DNA from: Amoebophrya sp. A120
Lineage: Eukaryota; Sar; Dinophyceae; Syndiniales; Amoebophryaceae
Length of the DNA stretch: 64,000 nt
Assembly: GCA_905178155.1 (NCBI GenBank)
Contig: CAJINV010000001.1
Location: forward strand, 12,635,136 to 12,699,135
Direction: 5' to 3'
A model generated the notes under the pieces. That model did not search any database, was not told the DNA's origin, and was given only the letters and a program-made list of their open reading frames with translations. Positions 46,501 to 58,900 of this stretch are shown here, piece after piece. Positions within the stretch are counted from its first letter, which is position 1, and each line of letters begins with the position of its first letter. Both the position numbers and the translations under genes were made by a program.

Positions 46501-48586
46501 CGACCCACTTTCAGAAGGCCGGATCACCACCGCCGTGGTGATTCTGCAGTTCATTCTCTACCTCTTGTGGCTGTTCCTGTTGAACTTCTACATTGTGCTG
46601 GTGGAGGGCGGATGGCTGGCGTGGGGCGGCCAGGGGGACCAGTACACGTCGCTGGAGCGAACGCAGCAGAAAACGGTGGTCGTTGCGTGGTCAACGTTGC
46701 TCGGCTACATTGCGCTGTTTTCCATCATCCACGCCTTTTCCTCCCTGCAGACCGTGACGAACCATCTGGGTTTGTCCTTCGCGCTTTGTTTCGTCTGTCC
46801 TGTGGTGCTGGTCACGTTGTGGGAGGCGGCGCGGTACTGCCGCGCCAACATGACGCAGGCGGCGAAAAACGGAATCATCAACACGATCCTGAACCGCGCC
46901 AATCCCACCCCGGTCTTGAACGACACCGCGCTGCAGGGCAGTTCGTTTGAGGAGCAGGTGGAGTGGGAAAACCAGGTCAGCGATTTGCAAGCGGAAAACC
47001 TCGGCGTGGCTACCTCCTTCCTGTTAGTTCAGTCGATCCAATTCGCGGTGGTAGGGAAATTGCCTGACTTCCACGGCTATCTTGTGCAAAAGTATCGTAC
47101 TCGTTGTAATGGCAGGCATGCATTACAAGCCTAACTTTCTACCTTGTTCAGCATGACAAATCGCATTTTTGTTCTTCGGGAAATTTGTGATGCGATTTAC
47201 ACTAGTACCATAATTTTGCAATGCATAACGGGCAGCAAAAACCGCAGGAGGGGAAAGTGTACTTTCAACCGAGTCCGCAGCACATCCCGGTGATGACTGC
47301 CATTGTGATCGGCACCGCGTTGGTTGCGGATTTACTCGTCAGGTTTTTACACCGGAGGTTGAAGGAAGTGCCTCCCTTCAGCTTCCAGGCGCGGCTGTTC
47401 CATCTCGTGATTGTCATCCTGTGCATGAGCTTCGCCTGGGAGCTCTTACTCGTTCTTCGGTGGTTCGTCGCCGAATCGTGCGACAATATTTCCAATAACA
47501 TGATTTTCAAAATCATCGTCGCGACCTTTGTGACCATCTTCGGCATGCTCATGATCGTGATCCTGGACGCGATCGAGGATTGGCTCCGGCCTGTGAGGCA
47601 AATTCTCTTTGTCGAAACGTCCGTCGACCCGCCGGGGCAAACCCAAATCACCCGGCCGGGCCAGGAGACGGCCAGCTCCGTGGACGATAGCATGGCGCCA
47701 CTCGGCAGTCCGCAACTGACAACCCAGAATTTGGAAAAAATGATTCTCTGTGTCGGCATCGTCGTTGGGTTCGCGTGGAATCACGCCTTCGAGGTACAGA
47801 TATGTTGTACTTTTTATTGAGGTTTAGGTTTGATGATGTCCTTATATTCGAGTCACCGGCGGTGTAATATCAAAGAAAGAGACTCCCTCACACTCACTCT
47901 TGAAAATCGTGTGTTTTTTGTAATCCTCTTCTCAATTTTTCCTAGGTCGGCATGGAGGCCATTAACCAGGAGGTGGACGGGCAATTTGGCACTGTGTGGG
48001 GAGCCAAGCACAACATCCACATCATGATGATGATCATCCGTATGAATTGCAAAAATGTCTGGGTCTGGAAGATTGGAACTTGTCATGCTAAAGTCAAATC
48101 ATGCAAAAATCTGTGTTGCATGACTGCCAAAAGCTGTCCTCTTTCGACCAAGCTGGGAGGGAGTTTCTCATGCAGGATAGGCATGACAGAGACCTCATAG
48201 ACTCCGTCATGCTAGGTCCTGCATTCCGAACCTCATGGGGCATGGAAAATATGCATGAGAAGTTTGCATTCTTCCAGACCCAGACATGTTTGCAGTTCAT
48301 AATCCGCGGCCTGCTGATCGCCTTAGTTTTGCCAGCGTGGCGATACCACATCCTGCCGCAGGTGGTCAAACACCGGGACGAATACCTGGCCGGGCGGGTA
48401 CTGGAGGACATCCAGGAGGAATCCGTTGCCGCCCAGCTAATCGGCGACGACGCGGCCGAGCGGTTCGAGCTGTGGAAGCAGCAAAAGCAGGAAAAACCGA
48501 TCTGGAAGTGCATTTGGGCCTGCTACTTCTTCAGCATCGCAGTCTTCATCGGCTTTGTGGGAACGCTGTACTTGAACTCGCCATGA
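43590..48586 (+). CDS. Large multipass membrane protein with acidic disordered domain, unknown family
   Basis: Five exons: 43590-43847, 43985-47077, 47233-47793, 47946-48040, 48307-48586; 4287 nt, 1428 aa. Two introns are GT-AG and one (43848-43984) is GT-AG with introner-like traits. Two others are IE17 and IE18, whose removal rebuilds membrane segments. Hydrophobic helices: two near residues 50-100 (TLLIGAGIAFTTIFYL; VVIFLALQIFHLV). About 700 residues of Ala/Ser/Glu-rich disorder follow. At least eight more helices come after that (for example ILQFILYLLWLFLLNFYIVL, LSFALCFVCPVVLVTLWEA, IIVATFVTIFGMLMIVIL, GLLIALVLPAW, FFSIAVFIGFVGTLYL). I do not recognise the family. A channel, transporter or organelle-membrane scaffold is conceivable. 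Confidence 0.82.
47078..47227 (+). mobile_element. Introner IE17 (TIR family H), shortest
   Basis: Only 150 nt. Left TATCTTGTGCAAAAGTATCG; imperfect inverted right end ATTTTGCAATGCATA. Near-TSD ACGGC/ACGGG. Removing 155 nt restores the frame. Confidence 0.85.
48041..48301 (+). mobile_element. Introner IE18 (family A)
   Basis: TSD ATCCG (48036-48040 and 48302-48306). Termini slightly diverged (TATGAATTGC; GCAGTTCATA). Removing 266 nt rebuilds the helix MMMIIRGLLIALVLP in frame. Confidence 0.92.
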
Positions 48587-49839
48587 GGGGAGGGTCAATT
48601 GGGGGGACAAACCAATTTGCTTCTGAAGCAAAGAAGTGTTTGGTGTCTCGATTTCACATCAGAGAGAGACAGAGCAGTTTCCATGGAGGACTGCGAAGAT
48701 GGATTTTTCATGACAGTAAAAGAATTTTCAACTAGTAGAATACAGCTTTTTCGATTTAAATCAATACAACAGCGTCGCGCAACATGTAAGGAGAAAAGCC
48801 GCGATCTCGTTTCGTGAGCTTGTTTCGTGTACAATTGTCTCCTCCACTAGTTAGAATTCCCAGAAACTACACTATTGCGGTACTTAGAAGCAATTCCGTT
48901 TCAGTTTTTTGAACTCAGGCAAGAACTACAAAAGATTACTATCTGTTGCTGTTTTTTATGCAGGAGCAAAAAGGAAAATCTACAAGAGCAACAATTTCAG
49001 GGCAGAGCGTCAACCTGAGGGTGCGCTCAGGTTGATGCGCGTAGACGCAAAAGCGCTAGCACGCATGAAGTCATTAGGAAGAAGAGGAAGAAGAACAAGA
49101 ATATATCAGACTGAAATGCTTTGTACGTGTAGGCAATTTAATGAAGCTTAAGCACATCGTTGTAAAAATGTCCAAGAAATTTCATACATGAGTCAATGAG
49201 ATAGAGAAAGAGGAAGACAACCCAGCCAAGAGAACTCTGGCTCCACCTGTATGCGGCTGTCCGGCAGACACGATTTTCGTTTTTTCACACCTGCAATATG
49301 TGTTCAGACAATGCATAGCGTCGCTAAAAGATAGACTCAAAACAAATTGAAGGCAACAGGTTGCGAAGAAGCACCTTCGTACTTCTCGTTCGGTAAAATA
49401 TACCAGATTATCGGTGCGTCGGTATCGCCAAAAGCTACATCGGCCGTTCGTGTGATTTATTTTCATGGAATTTCGTTCACTTCTGCAACTTGCCTCAACT
49501 TTTTTTTCGTCTTGCCGGACCAGATCGCTATTCCGCCTATCGTCATAAAATTTTCTCCATTGCCGTGCATTTTACCTCGTGGGTTTTGGATTTACGATTT
49601 CAAGTCGTGCAACTACTACGTCATCGTACAAAACGCACATCAAAACCGTTTGTCGTTCAAATTCAAACCGGATTATTTTTATACTTGGACAATCAAAAAA
49701 GAAAAAGAAAAACACAAACACTCGTAAGTACGCGTACCAACGCATGCAACTACATCTCCACGACTGATGTACCCATCTTCACAACAGGCAGTTTTTTTTT
49801 GAAAAAAAAGGGGATTGATAGATACAGTGTAGGAAAGTC
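48587..49839. other. Intergenic spacer
   Basis: Short ORFs (48599-48817, 48909-49151, 49347-49727) lack protein-like support. T-rich stretches precede the adenylate kinase start. Confidence 0.45.
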
Positions 49840-52800
49840 ATGCCTCGGGACAACATCGTAATCCTGCTCGGCCCCCCGGGGTCCGGGAAGGGAACGGTTT
49901 CTCCCGCGATCGTCGATGCGCTCGGAATCCCGCAGCTGTCGACCGGTGACATGCTCCGCGCCGCCGTCGCCGCGGGGACCGAAACGGGGCTGAGAGCGAA
50001 GGATCTCATGGCACAAGGAGCATTGGTGCCGGACGAGTTGGTCATCGGTACAGTTTTTTTACCAACATTTTGGTTTCTCTTTCTGTTCAACGTGGCACAA
50101 GTGGCAAGATCGATAAATGCTTCTAATGTAACGCTTCGCCGCTACTTGAGGTGATGATAGATGACCACAAAAATGAACATTGTAGCACAGAGGTATTACC
50201 CAACATTTTTTACATATCCATCGTTCCGACCCTTTCACGACTACAACAGCGATCATCCAGGAGCGCATTCAGGAGGCGGACTGCGCGGAAGGTTTTCTGC
50301 TCGACGGCTTTCCCCGCACGGTGGCCCAGGCGCAGGCACTGGACGCGGTTTTGTCGAAGGAGGGCGAGATGGTTACCAAGGTGGTGGAATTGAACGTCCC
50401 GGATGAGGTTTTGACCGACCGCATTTGCGGGCGGTGGATCCACAAGGCGAGCGGCCGCAGTTACCACGTCAAAAACAAGCCCCCCAAGATATGACCCGCT
50501 CAGACGTTACAATCTCAACTGTTACAATAGAATGTGGATTTTGTGATGCAAGAAGTGCATGATCTAGCCAACTCGCACAGGATTGCGCATGACAAGTTCT
50601 AAAGTGCCGACCCGCACTAGAATCTCGCGAAACTTGTAATGCGAAAAGCGCAATACTGTGTGCGTTCCTCATGCTCTTCATGCAAGGCTAATTCCAAATT
50701 CTAGTGTAACGTTTGAGATTGTAACACCTGAGCAGGTTATACCAGAGCTACGACGGCAGCAGCGAGCCCACGGCAGAGAACATGTATCTATCTTTTCTTT
50801 GGTCGTGTGATATTATGTGGTGAGAACTTTCTTTTGTGCATACTGCTGCACATAGTCTGTCAGCGTCAAAGCTACTACTCAATCACCCCGACGATCGTTT
50901 CTTGGTTTCTGATGATAGAAGCCAGGGTCGTGCTGTCGAGAAAATAAGCCGCCAAAACCCCTATAAACCAGGCTCGACGACGAGACCGGCGAGGCTTTGT
51001 ACCAGCGGGCGGACGATACCAAGGACGCGCTCCCCAAGCGGTTGGAGGGCTACCACAACGAAACCGAGCCGATTCTGGAGTACTACGGTGAGAACGTGTG
51101 CGTGCGCGTGGACTGCAACCGCGACATGGACGCCATCACGCAGGAGATTCTGTCCATCCTGGTCTTGAACAAGGGTGACACGGGGGTCACCACGGCTATG
51201 AAGGACATGCTGATGGCCTTGACACACTTGTCCGAACTCATGGAGCACATGCCGGAGGACATCCAGCAGTGGTGCAACTCCGACGAATTCGATGACGCGA
51301 TCAACGAATACTTTGACGTATATTTGAAGGACTAGACATCACAAGTTTTGTTTTAGGGGTTTAGGATTTAGGGTTCATCGTTCCGTAACCGTAGAAGAGA
51401 CAATGAAAGAAAGCAAAACTGGATGCCACAGTAAGCAAGTAAAAAAAATATTTCACATCCTCGTTCTTTTTTCATCTCCCCAGGGCCTGGACACCAACAA
51501 GTCGGGCAGCTTGGAGGCGGACGAACTGTATGAGCTAGCTGGGGAGTCCCTCGACGGCATGCTCCGCATTCAGAACGAGGGAGACGATCCCTTCTTCCAG
51601 CCGAAGGTGGGCCCCGCGGAGATGCGCCGCTTCATGGACATCTTCGACCAAGACAAGAACGGCGCGCTGGACCGGGACGAGTTCCGGGACTTCATCAAAT
51701 TTTCCATCTGCCGCTCCTGGATCGAGGACCAGTATCTGGAGGAGGGCTACTACAACGAGAGCGAAACACCGCTCATGAACAGCTCCGAGGAGGCGGAAGT
51801 TGCAGAAGGTATTTTTGTAGTAAATAGCGACAGTTTATTATCTTGGATGGAGGAGTTGATTTTGATTTTGATTGGATCATGACTTGACGACATACTGCAT
51901 TCTTGCAGAATAACGCTAGCAGGAAGCGTATTTCTATTTTCTATTTGAAAAGCGACTTCACCAACAACCATTGATCAGGCGAACAAGTTATGGACGAAAC
52001 CCTTGCCAAGCTTGAGGAGGGCCCGAACAACGTGAACTTCTTGCTCCGGCAGCTGAGCCCGGAAATGCGGGCGGAGATCGAGTCAGAAGAGTTCGCACAC
52101 ATGCGGCGATTGGAATTCCAGAGCCTGGATGACGACGAGTCCGGCACTCTGGAAATCAACGAGCTTTTCCCCCTCATCGAAGCCATTGCCGACGTGCACC
52201 CCTGGAGCATCACGTATTCATATTGCGACTTTCAGTACCTCTGTGGTTGACAGACTCTTTTACTTATCTATCATCTTCTGGCCAAAGATAACAGTAGGAG
52301 GAGGCGGTGCCTCCGGTTTGAGTTACATACAACAATGTTTTGTTCTGTTGATTTCCTTGTTTCTTCGGTCCTCATCATTTGGAAATCGACATTTAGTTTT
52401 ATGAACGTGAACCTTTTTTTTTCTGCACAGCTACGAGCACTGCGCGCGGTTTCTGGAGCTCTTTGACGAGAACGGGGATGGTGTGCTGCAATTTGGCGAG
52501 TACTTGAAGCTGGTGCAGTACGTGATCGCCATCGCGACTGTGGAATACGAGAACGAGAACAAGGCGGCCAACGCCGGCGCCGCGGAGAAGCTGGCTCAGA
52601 TGGAGGAAGAAAACGCGCGCCTGAAATCTAAGCTGGACAAGACCAACCAGGAAAAGTGCGAACTGCAGCGACAACTGAACAAAACGCTGAAGGGCGCCAT
52701 CAAGGAGAGCAACCTGGAGATGCAGAAGGAAAAGAAGTGGAGAACCAAGCTCGAGGGAAAATACAGCGTATTGATTCATCGGATAAAGTTTTCATGTTGA

Positions 52801-53089
52801 AGATATTTTTTGTCGGAGGTCACACTTACGAACAGTTTTTTCCGCGGGATTTCTCAATTTGATTCTGCATCGCGATGCAATCTTAGCATGTACTAACTTG
52901 AGCGCTGCCGTGCATGTACTATCGCGGATGAAAATATGAAAACAGGTGCTGCTGAAAGACTACCGGGCGGTGATGCGCGTTGCACGGGAGCAACGGGTCA
53001 CCATCAGTGTGAAAAGCAACAAGCTGGCGCAGCTCCCACCGGTCACCAAGACCACTGCCTGTGTGCGTGTTGCGCGCAAGTTGCAGTAA
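49840..53089 (+). CDS. Adenylate kinase fused to four EF-hands and a coiled coil
   Basis: Eight exons: 49840-50047, 50250-50489, 50747-50783, 50972-51317, 51484-51808, 51979-52213, 52431-52767, 52946-53089; 1872 nt, 623 aa. Adenylate kinases interconvert ATP+AMP and 2 ADP. Seen: P-loop GPPGSGKG (residues 10-17), [18 protein letters not shown], the lid [15 protein letters not shown], and [15 protein letters not shown]. The 51317/51484 splice makes the first EF loop ([12 protein letters not shown]). Three more follow: [36 protein letters not shown]. All have canonical calcium ligands. A coiled coil of about 70 residues and a basic tail end the protein. Calcium could control local ATP supply, plausibly in the flagellum. 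An alternative GTAAGC donor at the stop codon could extend the C-terminus. Confidence 0.9.
50490..50741 (+). mobile_element. Introner IE19 (TIR family I) with long TIR
   Basis: An inverted repeat of about 44 bp with few mismatches starts TATGACCCGCTCAGACGTTA at left and ends CTGAGCAGGTTATA at right. Near-TSD CAAGA/CCAGA. Removing 257 nt restores the frame in the adenylate kinase lid. Confidence 0.9.
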
Positions 53090-53744
53090 GCCAAGCGACG
53101 TCTTCGAACGCTTCCTTTAGACTTGATTACGCATTTTGTTTGCTCTCTCGCTTACCAGGGGTCCGTCAGACCATCTTAAATGCACATAAGTAATCATGCA
53201 GCAAACTTTTCATCCAGATTCAGACTCAAGTAAATTATACCTCCCACAGGTCAACATCAACAAAACCTGGAAATGTCTAGAATGCAAATGAATCTGTATT
53301 ACCATCTCCACTGTAAAATGTTATACCCGGCGACAAGCAGCAGCATTAGCAGCAGTTTCGTACGCGGACAAAAGTATTCCCCACGATTGATTGTGGCACA
53401 CGCTTTCGAGACGAACCCAAAGAGGCACGCAGAGTTTGCGTCCCGCGGATCTGGCATCCGCTTTCCGCACGTGCTGCACATAAGAACGCTATTGGCTGCG
53501 TGCTTTGTATGTAAGATGAGTGTCGTTATTCATACCCAAGCGGCACAATCTCTCCCGAACCCTTCTACTCTATGATTGGAAAAATTCTATGCTATCAGCG
53601 TACGCTAGCATTGCGGTTTGATTCATCCACTTGTTAAGCAAATAGCTTTCAGTTTCACATGAACCTTTCTGAAAGGTTTCGTCCTAATTTTACTTTTACT
53701 AGTCTCTAGCATGTCTGTAGCGCGCGACGCTCAGGTTTCAATAG

Positions 53745-54038
53745 ATGTCATACTCGCATGATCTTTCTGGGAAACGCATTTCGCAATGTGCTTTTGAAAA
53801 TCGCATCGGGAAATGGAAGAAGCTAATGCATAAAAGCAACGCAGCACCCGATAGCTTTGTCTTTGTCGACGAAGTCGCGTGGGGAATTTCACAATTTGAA
53901 GCCAGGGTGTTCGGAGGGGTAGGCCCTTATGTAAAAAAAATCGATGCAAACAAGAGATCTTTTTGGGCCTATAGGTGTGCAATGGAGCTCTTTAGGATAG
54001 ATGCCATGCGCTATTTTTCGACGATAGGCGCTCAATGA
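53745..54038 (+). CDS. Unrecognised 97-aa ORF
   Basis: An ATG-to-stop ORF with a reasonably protein-like composition (APDSFVFVDEVAWGISQFEA). No motif or family recognised and no neighbours to support it. Equally likely to be chance. Confidence 0.25.
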   Translation: MSYSHDLSGKRISQCAFENRIGKWKKLMHKSNAAPDSFVFVDEVAWGISQFEARVFGGVGPYVKKIDANKRSFWAYRCAMELFRIDAMRYFSTIGAQ

Positions 54039-55119
54039 GTACACTATCAAGATTTTACATAGAAAGCAGCCATCCAGGCGTGCATCGACAGGAAGATTCA
54101 TTTTGCTCGCTGCCGATTCACAAGATCTATCACATAAGCACGTTTGCAAGCGAGCGGTCAGTCTCACGTTCGTACCGCGATCACAAGTTCCATACTTGAA
54201 TTTTTATTGCGTTTATGTGTGATGTGTTTGTTTGCGGATGAAGTACTAGTAGGAGCTGACACTGGAAACAAAATTTTGACGCTAAAAACCAAAGACAGTC
54301 ACGCCGAGTCTGTAGTTCAGTTTTTTTTTTTTTTGAAAATGTATGACATGTGGTTCGGCCTTTTCCGCCACGAGTATGAAATAATTCTAGACATGTTTAT
54401 GATTCAGTAATCTAACTCTCGACAACCTAAAAAGTTGTGCGTATTCGTAAAATTGTAAAGAATCATCTGGAAGAAAAGTCGCGACACGCTAGAGCAAGAA
54501 GCAGCAGCATACTGTCAATGGTGTCCTCAAACCTCTTGAATGATTCTGTATTGTGTACGTATTTTGCTGTTGCTCTACAGTCGCTTTTTCTGTGCCTTTC
54601 TACGTGTGCATTTTGCTGTTGACGACGGATTAGTTTTCTGGCCCATTGCGAGGATTTTCCTAATTCGCTTCATGCGAGAAAATTCGCCGCCGGTTTTTGA
54701 TAAGTCGTTTTCACAGGCGCTTCTTGCGCTTGCCAAAAGAAAGGAAAACAAAGAATATGCGCACAAAGGTGTTGCAGGTGCTCCATGTGGATGAAGGATA
54801 TCTTGTTTACTACTCAATGATCTATTCATCTGGTGTCAGGTGCTAGAAGTTAGAGACCGTAGTAAGTTGTTGATGAAGTCAAGCACAAGCTTCTAGTTTT
54901 GAACTCACCTTTTTCCTCGACGAATGCGAACTGCGTACCGGTGTGTGACATCTGTGGCGTTTGCGCTGGGTTTCACTGGACGAGGTTCGTATTGGAATCT
55001 TTGGCGAATTTCACTTACACCGTGAATGATACTGCGCAAACTGGAGGCTTGATTTTCATCATCTTCGGGCTGCTGGCTTTTCCCGCTGAGACTAGGTAGA
55101 TTGAGTTTTTACTGACGAA

Positions 55120-55321
55120 TATCCAACAAAAAAAGATTGTGAGCACGTAACTTTGTTGCCAATGGTTGCGTCTATGATGCGGGTCTTGCATGGTAGGGTC
55201 CATTCAGGGAGTGCGTTTTCACGTACTATCTGCGCATGAGTCATGCCATGCAGATTTGTAATGCCGTTCCGCAAAGATATAAAAAAACAAAGTTACATCT
55301 ACAATGTTTTTTTCTTGCATA
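55120..55321. mobile_element. Introner-like element IE21 outside any gene model
   Basis: Starts TATCCAACAAAAAAAGATTG and ends TTTTTTTCTTGCATA, with imperfect inverted repeats (shared TAACTTTGTT). TSD ACGAA at 55115-55119 and 55322-55326. The 9-mer TTGTAATGC is present inside. It has the same architecture as the genic elements, but no coding exon can be modelled on either side. Confidence 0.78.
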
Positions 55322-55920
55322 ACGAATGACCCGTGGTCATATCCGCCGGTTGCTGACGAAGGTCGAACGACTTAGACATGACGGTTTGCAGACTGAAAAA
55401 CGAACACAATACTGCTGAAGAGAAAGTAATTGTAGCTAAAAACTAGAAATACAGTTACAGAGATAGCTCCTGCTTTTCACACTTTTCGTTCTACCGGTTT
55501 CCATTTCTGTTTCATTCTTTCCAACGCTTTCACTTATTCATGAAATAAACGTGTACATTTAAATTCATTTCAACTATGATTTCACAGCAGATGCGAAGAT
55601 TTCTGCTGCGTTAATTTTTTTTTATTGAGCCGCCTCACTTAGCCTTGAACAAAGACCAAGCACCTGCCTTATTTTACGATCGAGTAGCACAGCAGGCACT
55701 TGTTGTTTCTTGGTGTCTGTTGTGCTGCCGTGGTAGTTTCACGCGAGTGTACATATCAGTCTCTTCCTGCTAGCATTAAGTGAGTAGTAGGCCTTTGATT
55801 TACTTAAAAGAAGCGAACACTTGCTGGCTGCTATTCCCACTTCGAGTCCCCTTTCTTCGACCGAGTCCGCCACTTGTGGGCATCGTCAAGGAGAAAACGG
55901 TGGAAGAAAAGTTTTCCGAG

Positions 55921-58900
55921 ATGAAGCCGCGGGAGACTTCCACAGATACGCGCCACACCAGCGATGGCAGCAGCGAACGCAGTAAGTCCTCTTCCGCAGG
56001 AGTAGTATTTTTGTCTGCAACTGCATTTGATTTTGATGCAATTCTGCATATTGCTGTCAATCCTGTTTCAGCGAGTGTAGATAGAGCTAGATAGTTACCA
56101 GCTAACACCACGACCACAAAATTCATTGGCAACAGGTCCGGATGTGGCCACCAATACGAGTCAAGAAACGCCATCTCCTACCTTGCAACAGAAAAAGGGA
56201 TCAGCCTCTGTGGACGAAAAAAGTGAGAATACAATGAGGTCGGCAGAAAACCACGCGGCGAGGGCTACCCCGTCTACCCCGGGCGCTGCGGGACAAAAGA
56301 ACTCTAACCCCCTGCTCCCGGCGTCTCCTGGAGGAAACTGGTATGCAAGCAGTTACCTGCAAATATCAATACGATCTGATTGGAAACCGATAGATACCGA
56401 GATTTCGGACGCTGACTCAAGTACACTCTGCTTTATCTGATGTACGAACTTGGGCAACGTGTCTACAGACGCCCGGTCTTTGAACTTGTAGTTGCACAAG
56501 TGGTGCTGGTCCTCGTTATTGGTATTCGTCATATTGACTTTTAGTTTTAGCTTATGCATAGTCCTCCATTATGACAAAATAGGGCGACGCGCTGTGCAGC
56601 GGGAGTGGGACCTGCCTCAGCTGTGGGACCTTCCTCGCCCGCGGTACCGAGTCCGCCGCCGACGTACGCCGCAATGCTGAAGAATAGCACTGGAGGCAAG
56701 GGCAGTGGTGTTTTTGCCGTCTCTCCGGCCAAGAGCGCACATAGTACCTACACAACGCCGCTGAAGACAAATATGGCTACCGCCACTCCAAAGAAAAGCG
56801 CGTCAGCTTCTACCACGCCAACGAAGAGCGCCGCGACAACGCCTGTCACGAAGACGAGCGGAAAAAGCCAGAAAACTCCACTTTCGTCTACCAAGAGCAG
56901 TGCGGCCACAACAACCCAGGCAACCCCGAGCAGCACTACAAGCCGCGCACCCAAACAAGGCAAAACCCCAACGACCAAGCAGCCACAAAACAATAGTGTA
57001 GCCAGTTGTTCGGCCACCTCAAAAGCCTTGCCGAAAGACGGTAGTGCTTCGGGTCCGTTGCCACAGAACGAGGAGAAGCTACAGACGGGCGCTGAGCAGC
57101 AGAACGAGCCGCGACTACAGCAGGAGAAACTAGTTCCTGGAGAAATACAATCTGCGAAGGCACAAAGTGAGAAACCTGCTGCAGCTGCACCTGTAAGTGT
57201 GTACGACGGTTTAGAAGCGTTACCGTCCCCCGTGCAACCGATCGGGGAGTGCGAAAGTAGGGTGTCCACTCTGAGCAGCCAGAGTAGAAAGGACGAAGAA
57301 CATGCAGTAACTGCCAACGAGGGCATAGTTTCGTCTGGAGGATCAAATGAAACCGCTGCCGGACCAGGAGCTGCAGCCACTGGAACAACGCGTGGTGGCA
57401 GCAAGGCTGGCACGACCGACAGCAAAAATTTATCGTCGCAAGAAAACAACAGCACCACTGCTGCTGCTGGAGCAGCAGAAAGCAGTGCAGAGAGCTCTGA
57501 GCCATTACCTGTCGCTACGGGGGGACAAGTTCTTGCAAAGGAAGATACTCGAGGACAAGCGGTGGATAAAGGATCTATCCATAGTACAAAGGCTGCACAA
57601 GTCCATCAACAGCAGGGAGAAACGATTCAAATTCCCTCTCAGTCACCACCCGCAACTGAACAGCCCCTGGCCGTTAAGGCCATTGCAGTACGACAGGACG
57701 CGAAGGGTTGTAGTACCTCCGCCCCGACGAATCCGCCACGACAATCGCAGACGAGCAGCGCCGCCACTGCCGGCATCCCGTGTGCAGAAAGTGCTACTCC
57801 ACAACAAAGTAATCCTAATGGCCCAACAGCGCCGACGAGGATCTCGCAGAGCAATCTACAGCAACAGCTTCCCGTGGGAGGAAAGACTGAAGCCGGTGCA
57901 GCAACAGGGAACAAGGGAAGTAGCATGGGACCTACAGCTGGAACTGCAGCTGTCGCAAAGAATGGGGGCAAGCCAACCACAGGCAAGTACTTCAATACCT
58001 ACCCCGCACCGCACTACAGCAACTACTACGGCAAGAATAATAGCAACATGATGAACATCAACATGAATAACAGTCATGTAGGCAATAGTGGGTTAGCAGG
58101 TGGTGCAGCTACCGGTAAGGGACTACACAACGGTGGTGCGACACCGCGCCATGGCACTGGTGCGCAGCAACATCTCCCAGGACAGCATCAAAGTAGTGCG
58201 CCAGCAGCACACCCTCATGGGAACAACAGTTCCTACAACCAACAGCAGCATCAAACCGCGCACAGCCAGCGGGGAGGGAACACGACCACGGGAGGTAATC
58301 ATGCTACTGCTACTAATGCACCACATCATGGCGTCGATCCATCTCTGCAAGGCAGCAATAATCCCGCCGGGGGAGGAGCTTCTCCCTCTCCACACAATCT
58401 GTTCGGATCGTCCTTTCCTTCGAGCTTTTCCGGATTTCACCGTCCGCACCACCCGCCACACATTGGTTTCGGAGACACGTCGCTCAACAAGAAGGACATC
58501 GTGGGTCAAATTCGCATGTTCAACCCGACCAAGGGTTGGGGCTTCATTGTCTGCGCCGACTACAACGGCGACATCTTTCTTCATACAAAGCACATCGTTC
58601 GCCCGCAGCGCATTAACGGCCAGTTCGTAGACAGTCCGCAGTTGGCGCTTGAGTATAAAGTTTCGCTTTGCCTCGCTGTAGATAGTAGGGTGACTCCATC
58701 GAGGACTCCCCGGGAAGTTCCTATGGCGGTATTTAAATCATTAAAGTGGCACCAGATGTCCTGAAATGATGTATCTAAGTACATAAAATAAATCAACAGC
58801 TACATCGGGCATTTCAATCATTCTTCTGCGTCTGAGCACCGGTGCATGGTCCGGTTCGACCTGGATTTTAGTAACGAGCGGCCGCAGGCGCTGAACGTCC

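Larger units (their letters stand above)
53090..55920. other. Gene-poor spacer containing introner IE21
   Basis: About 2.8 kb without a confident gene. It contains one 97-codon ORF (53745-54038) and an introner-like element (55120-55321). The frame before 55921 is open from 55780 but has no upstream ATG. Confidence 0.5.

Noticed and set aside
51318-51483. Stop codon at 51333-51335 ending a stand-alone adenylate kinase
   Set aside because: A GT donor at 51318 and CAG acceptor at 51483 join the frame and create a perfect EF-hand loop. The stop lies inside the intron.
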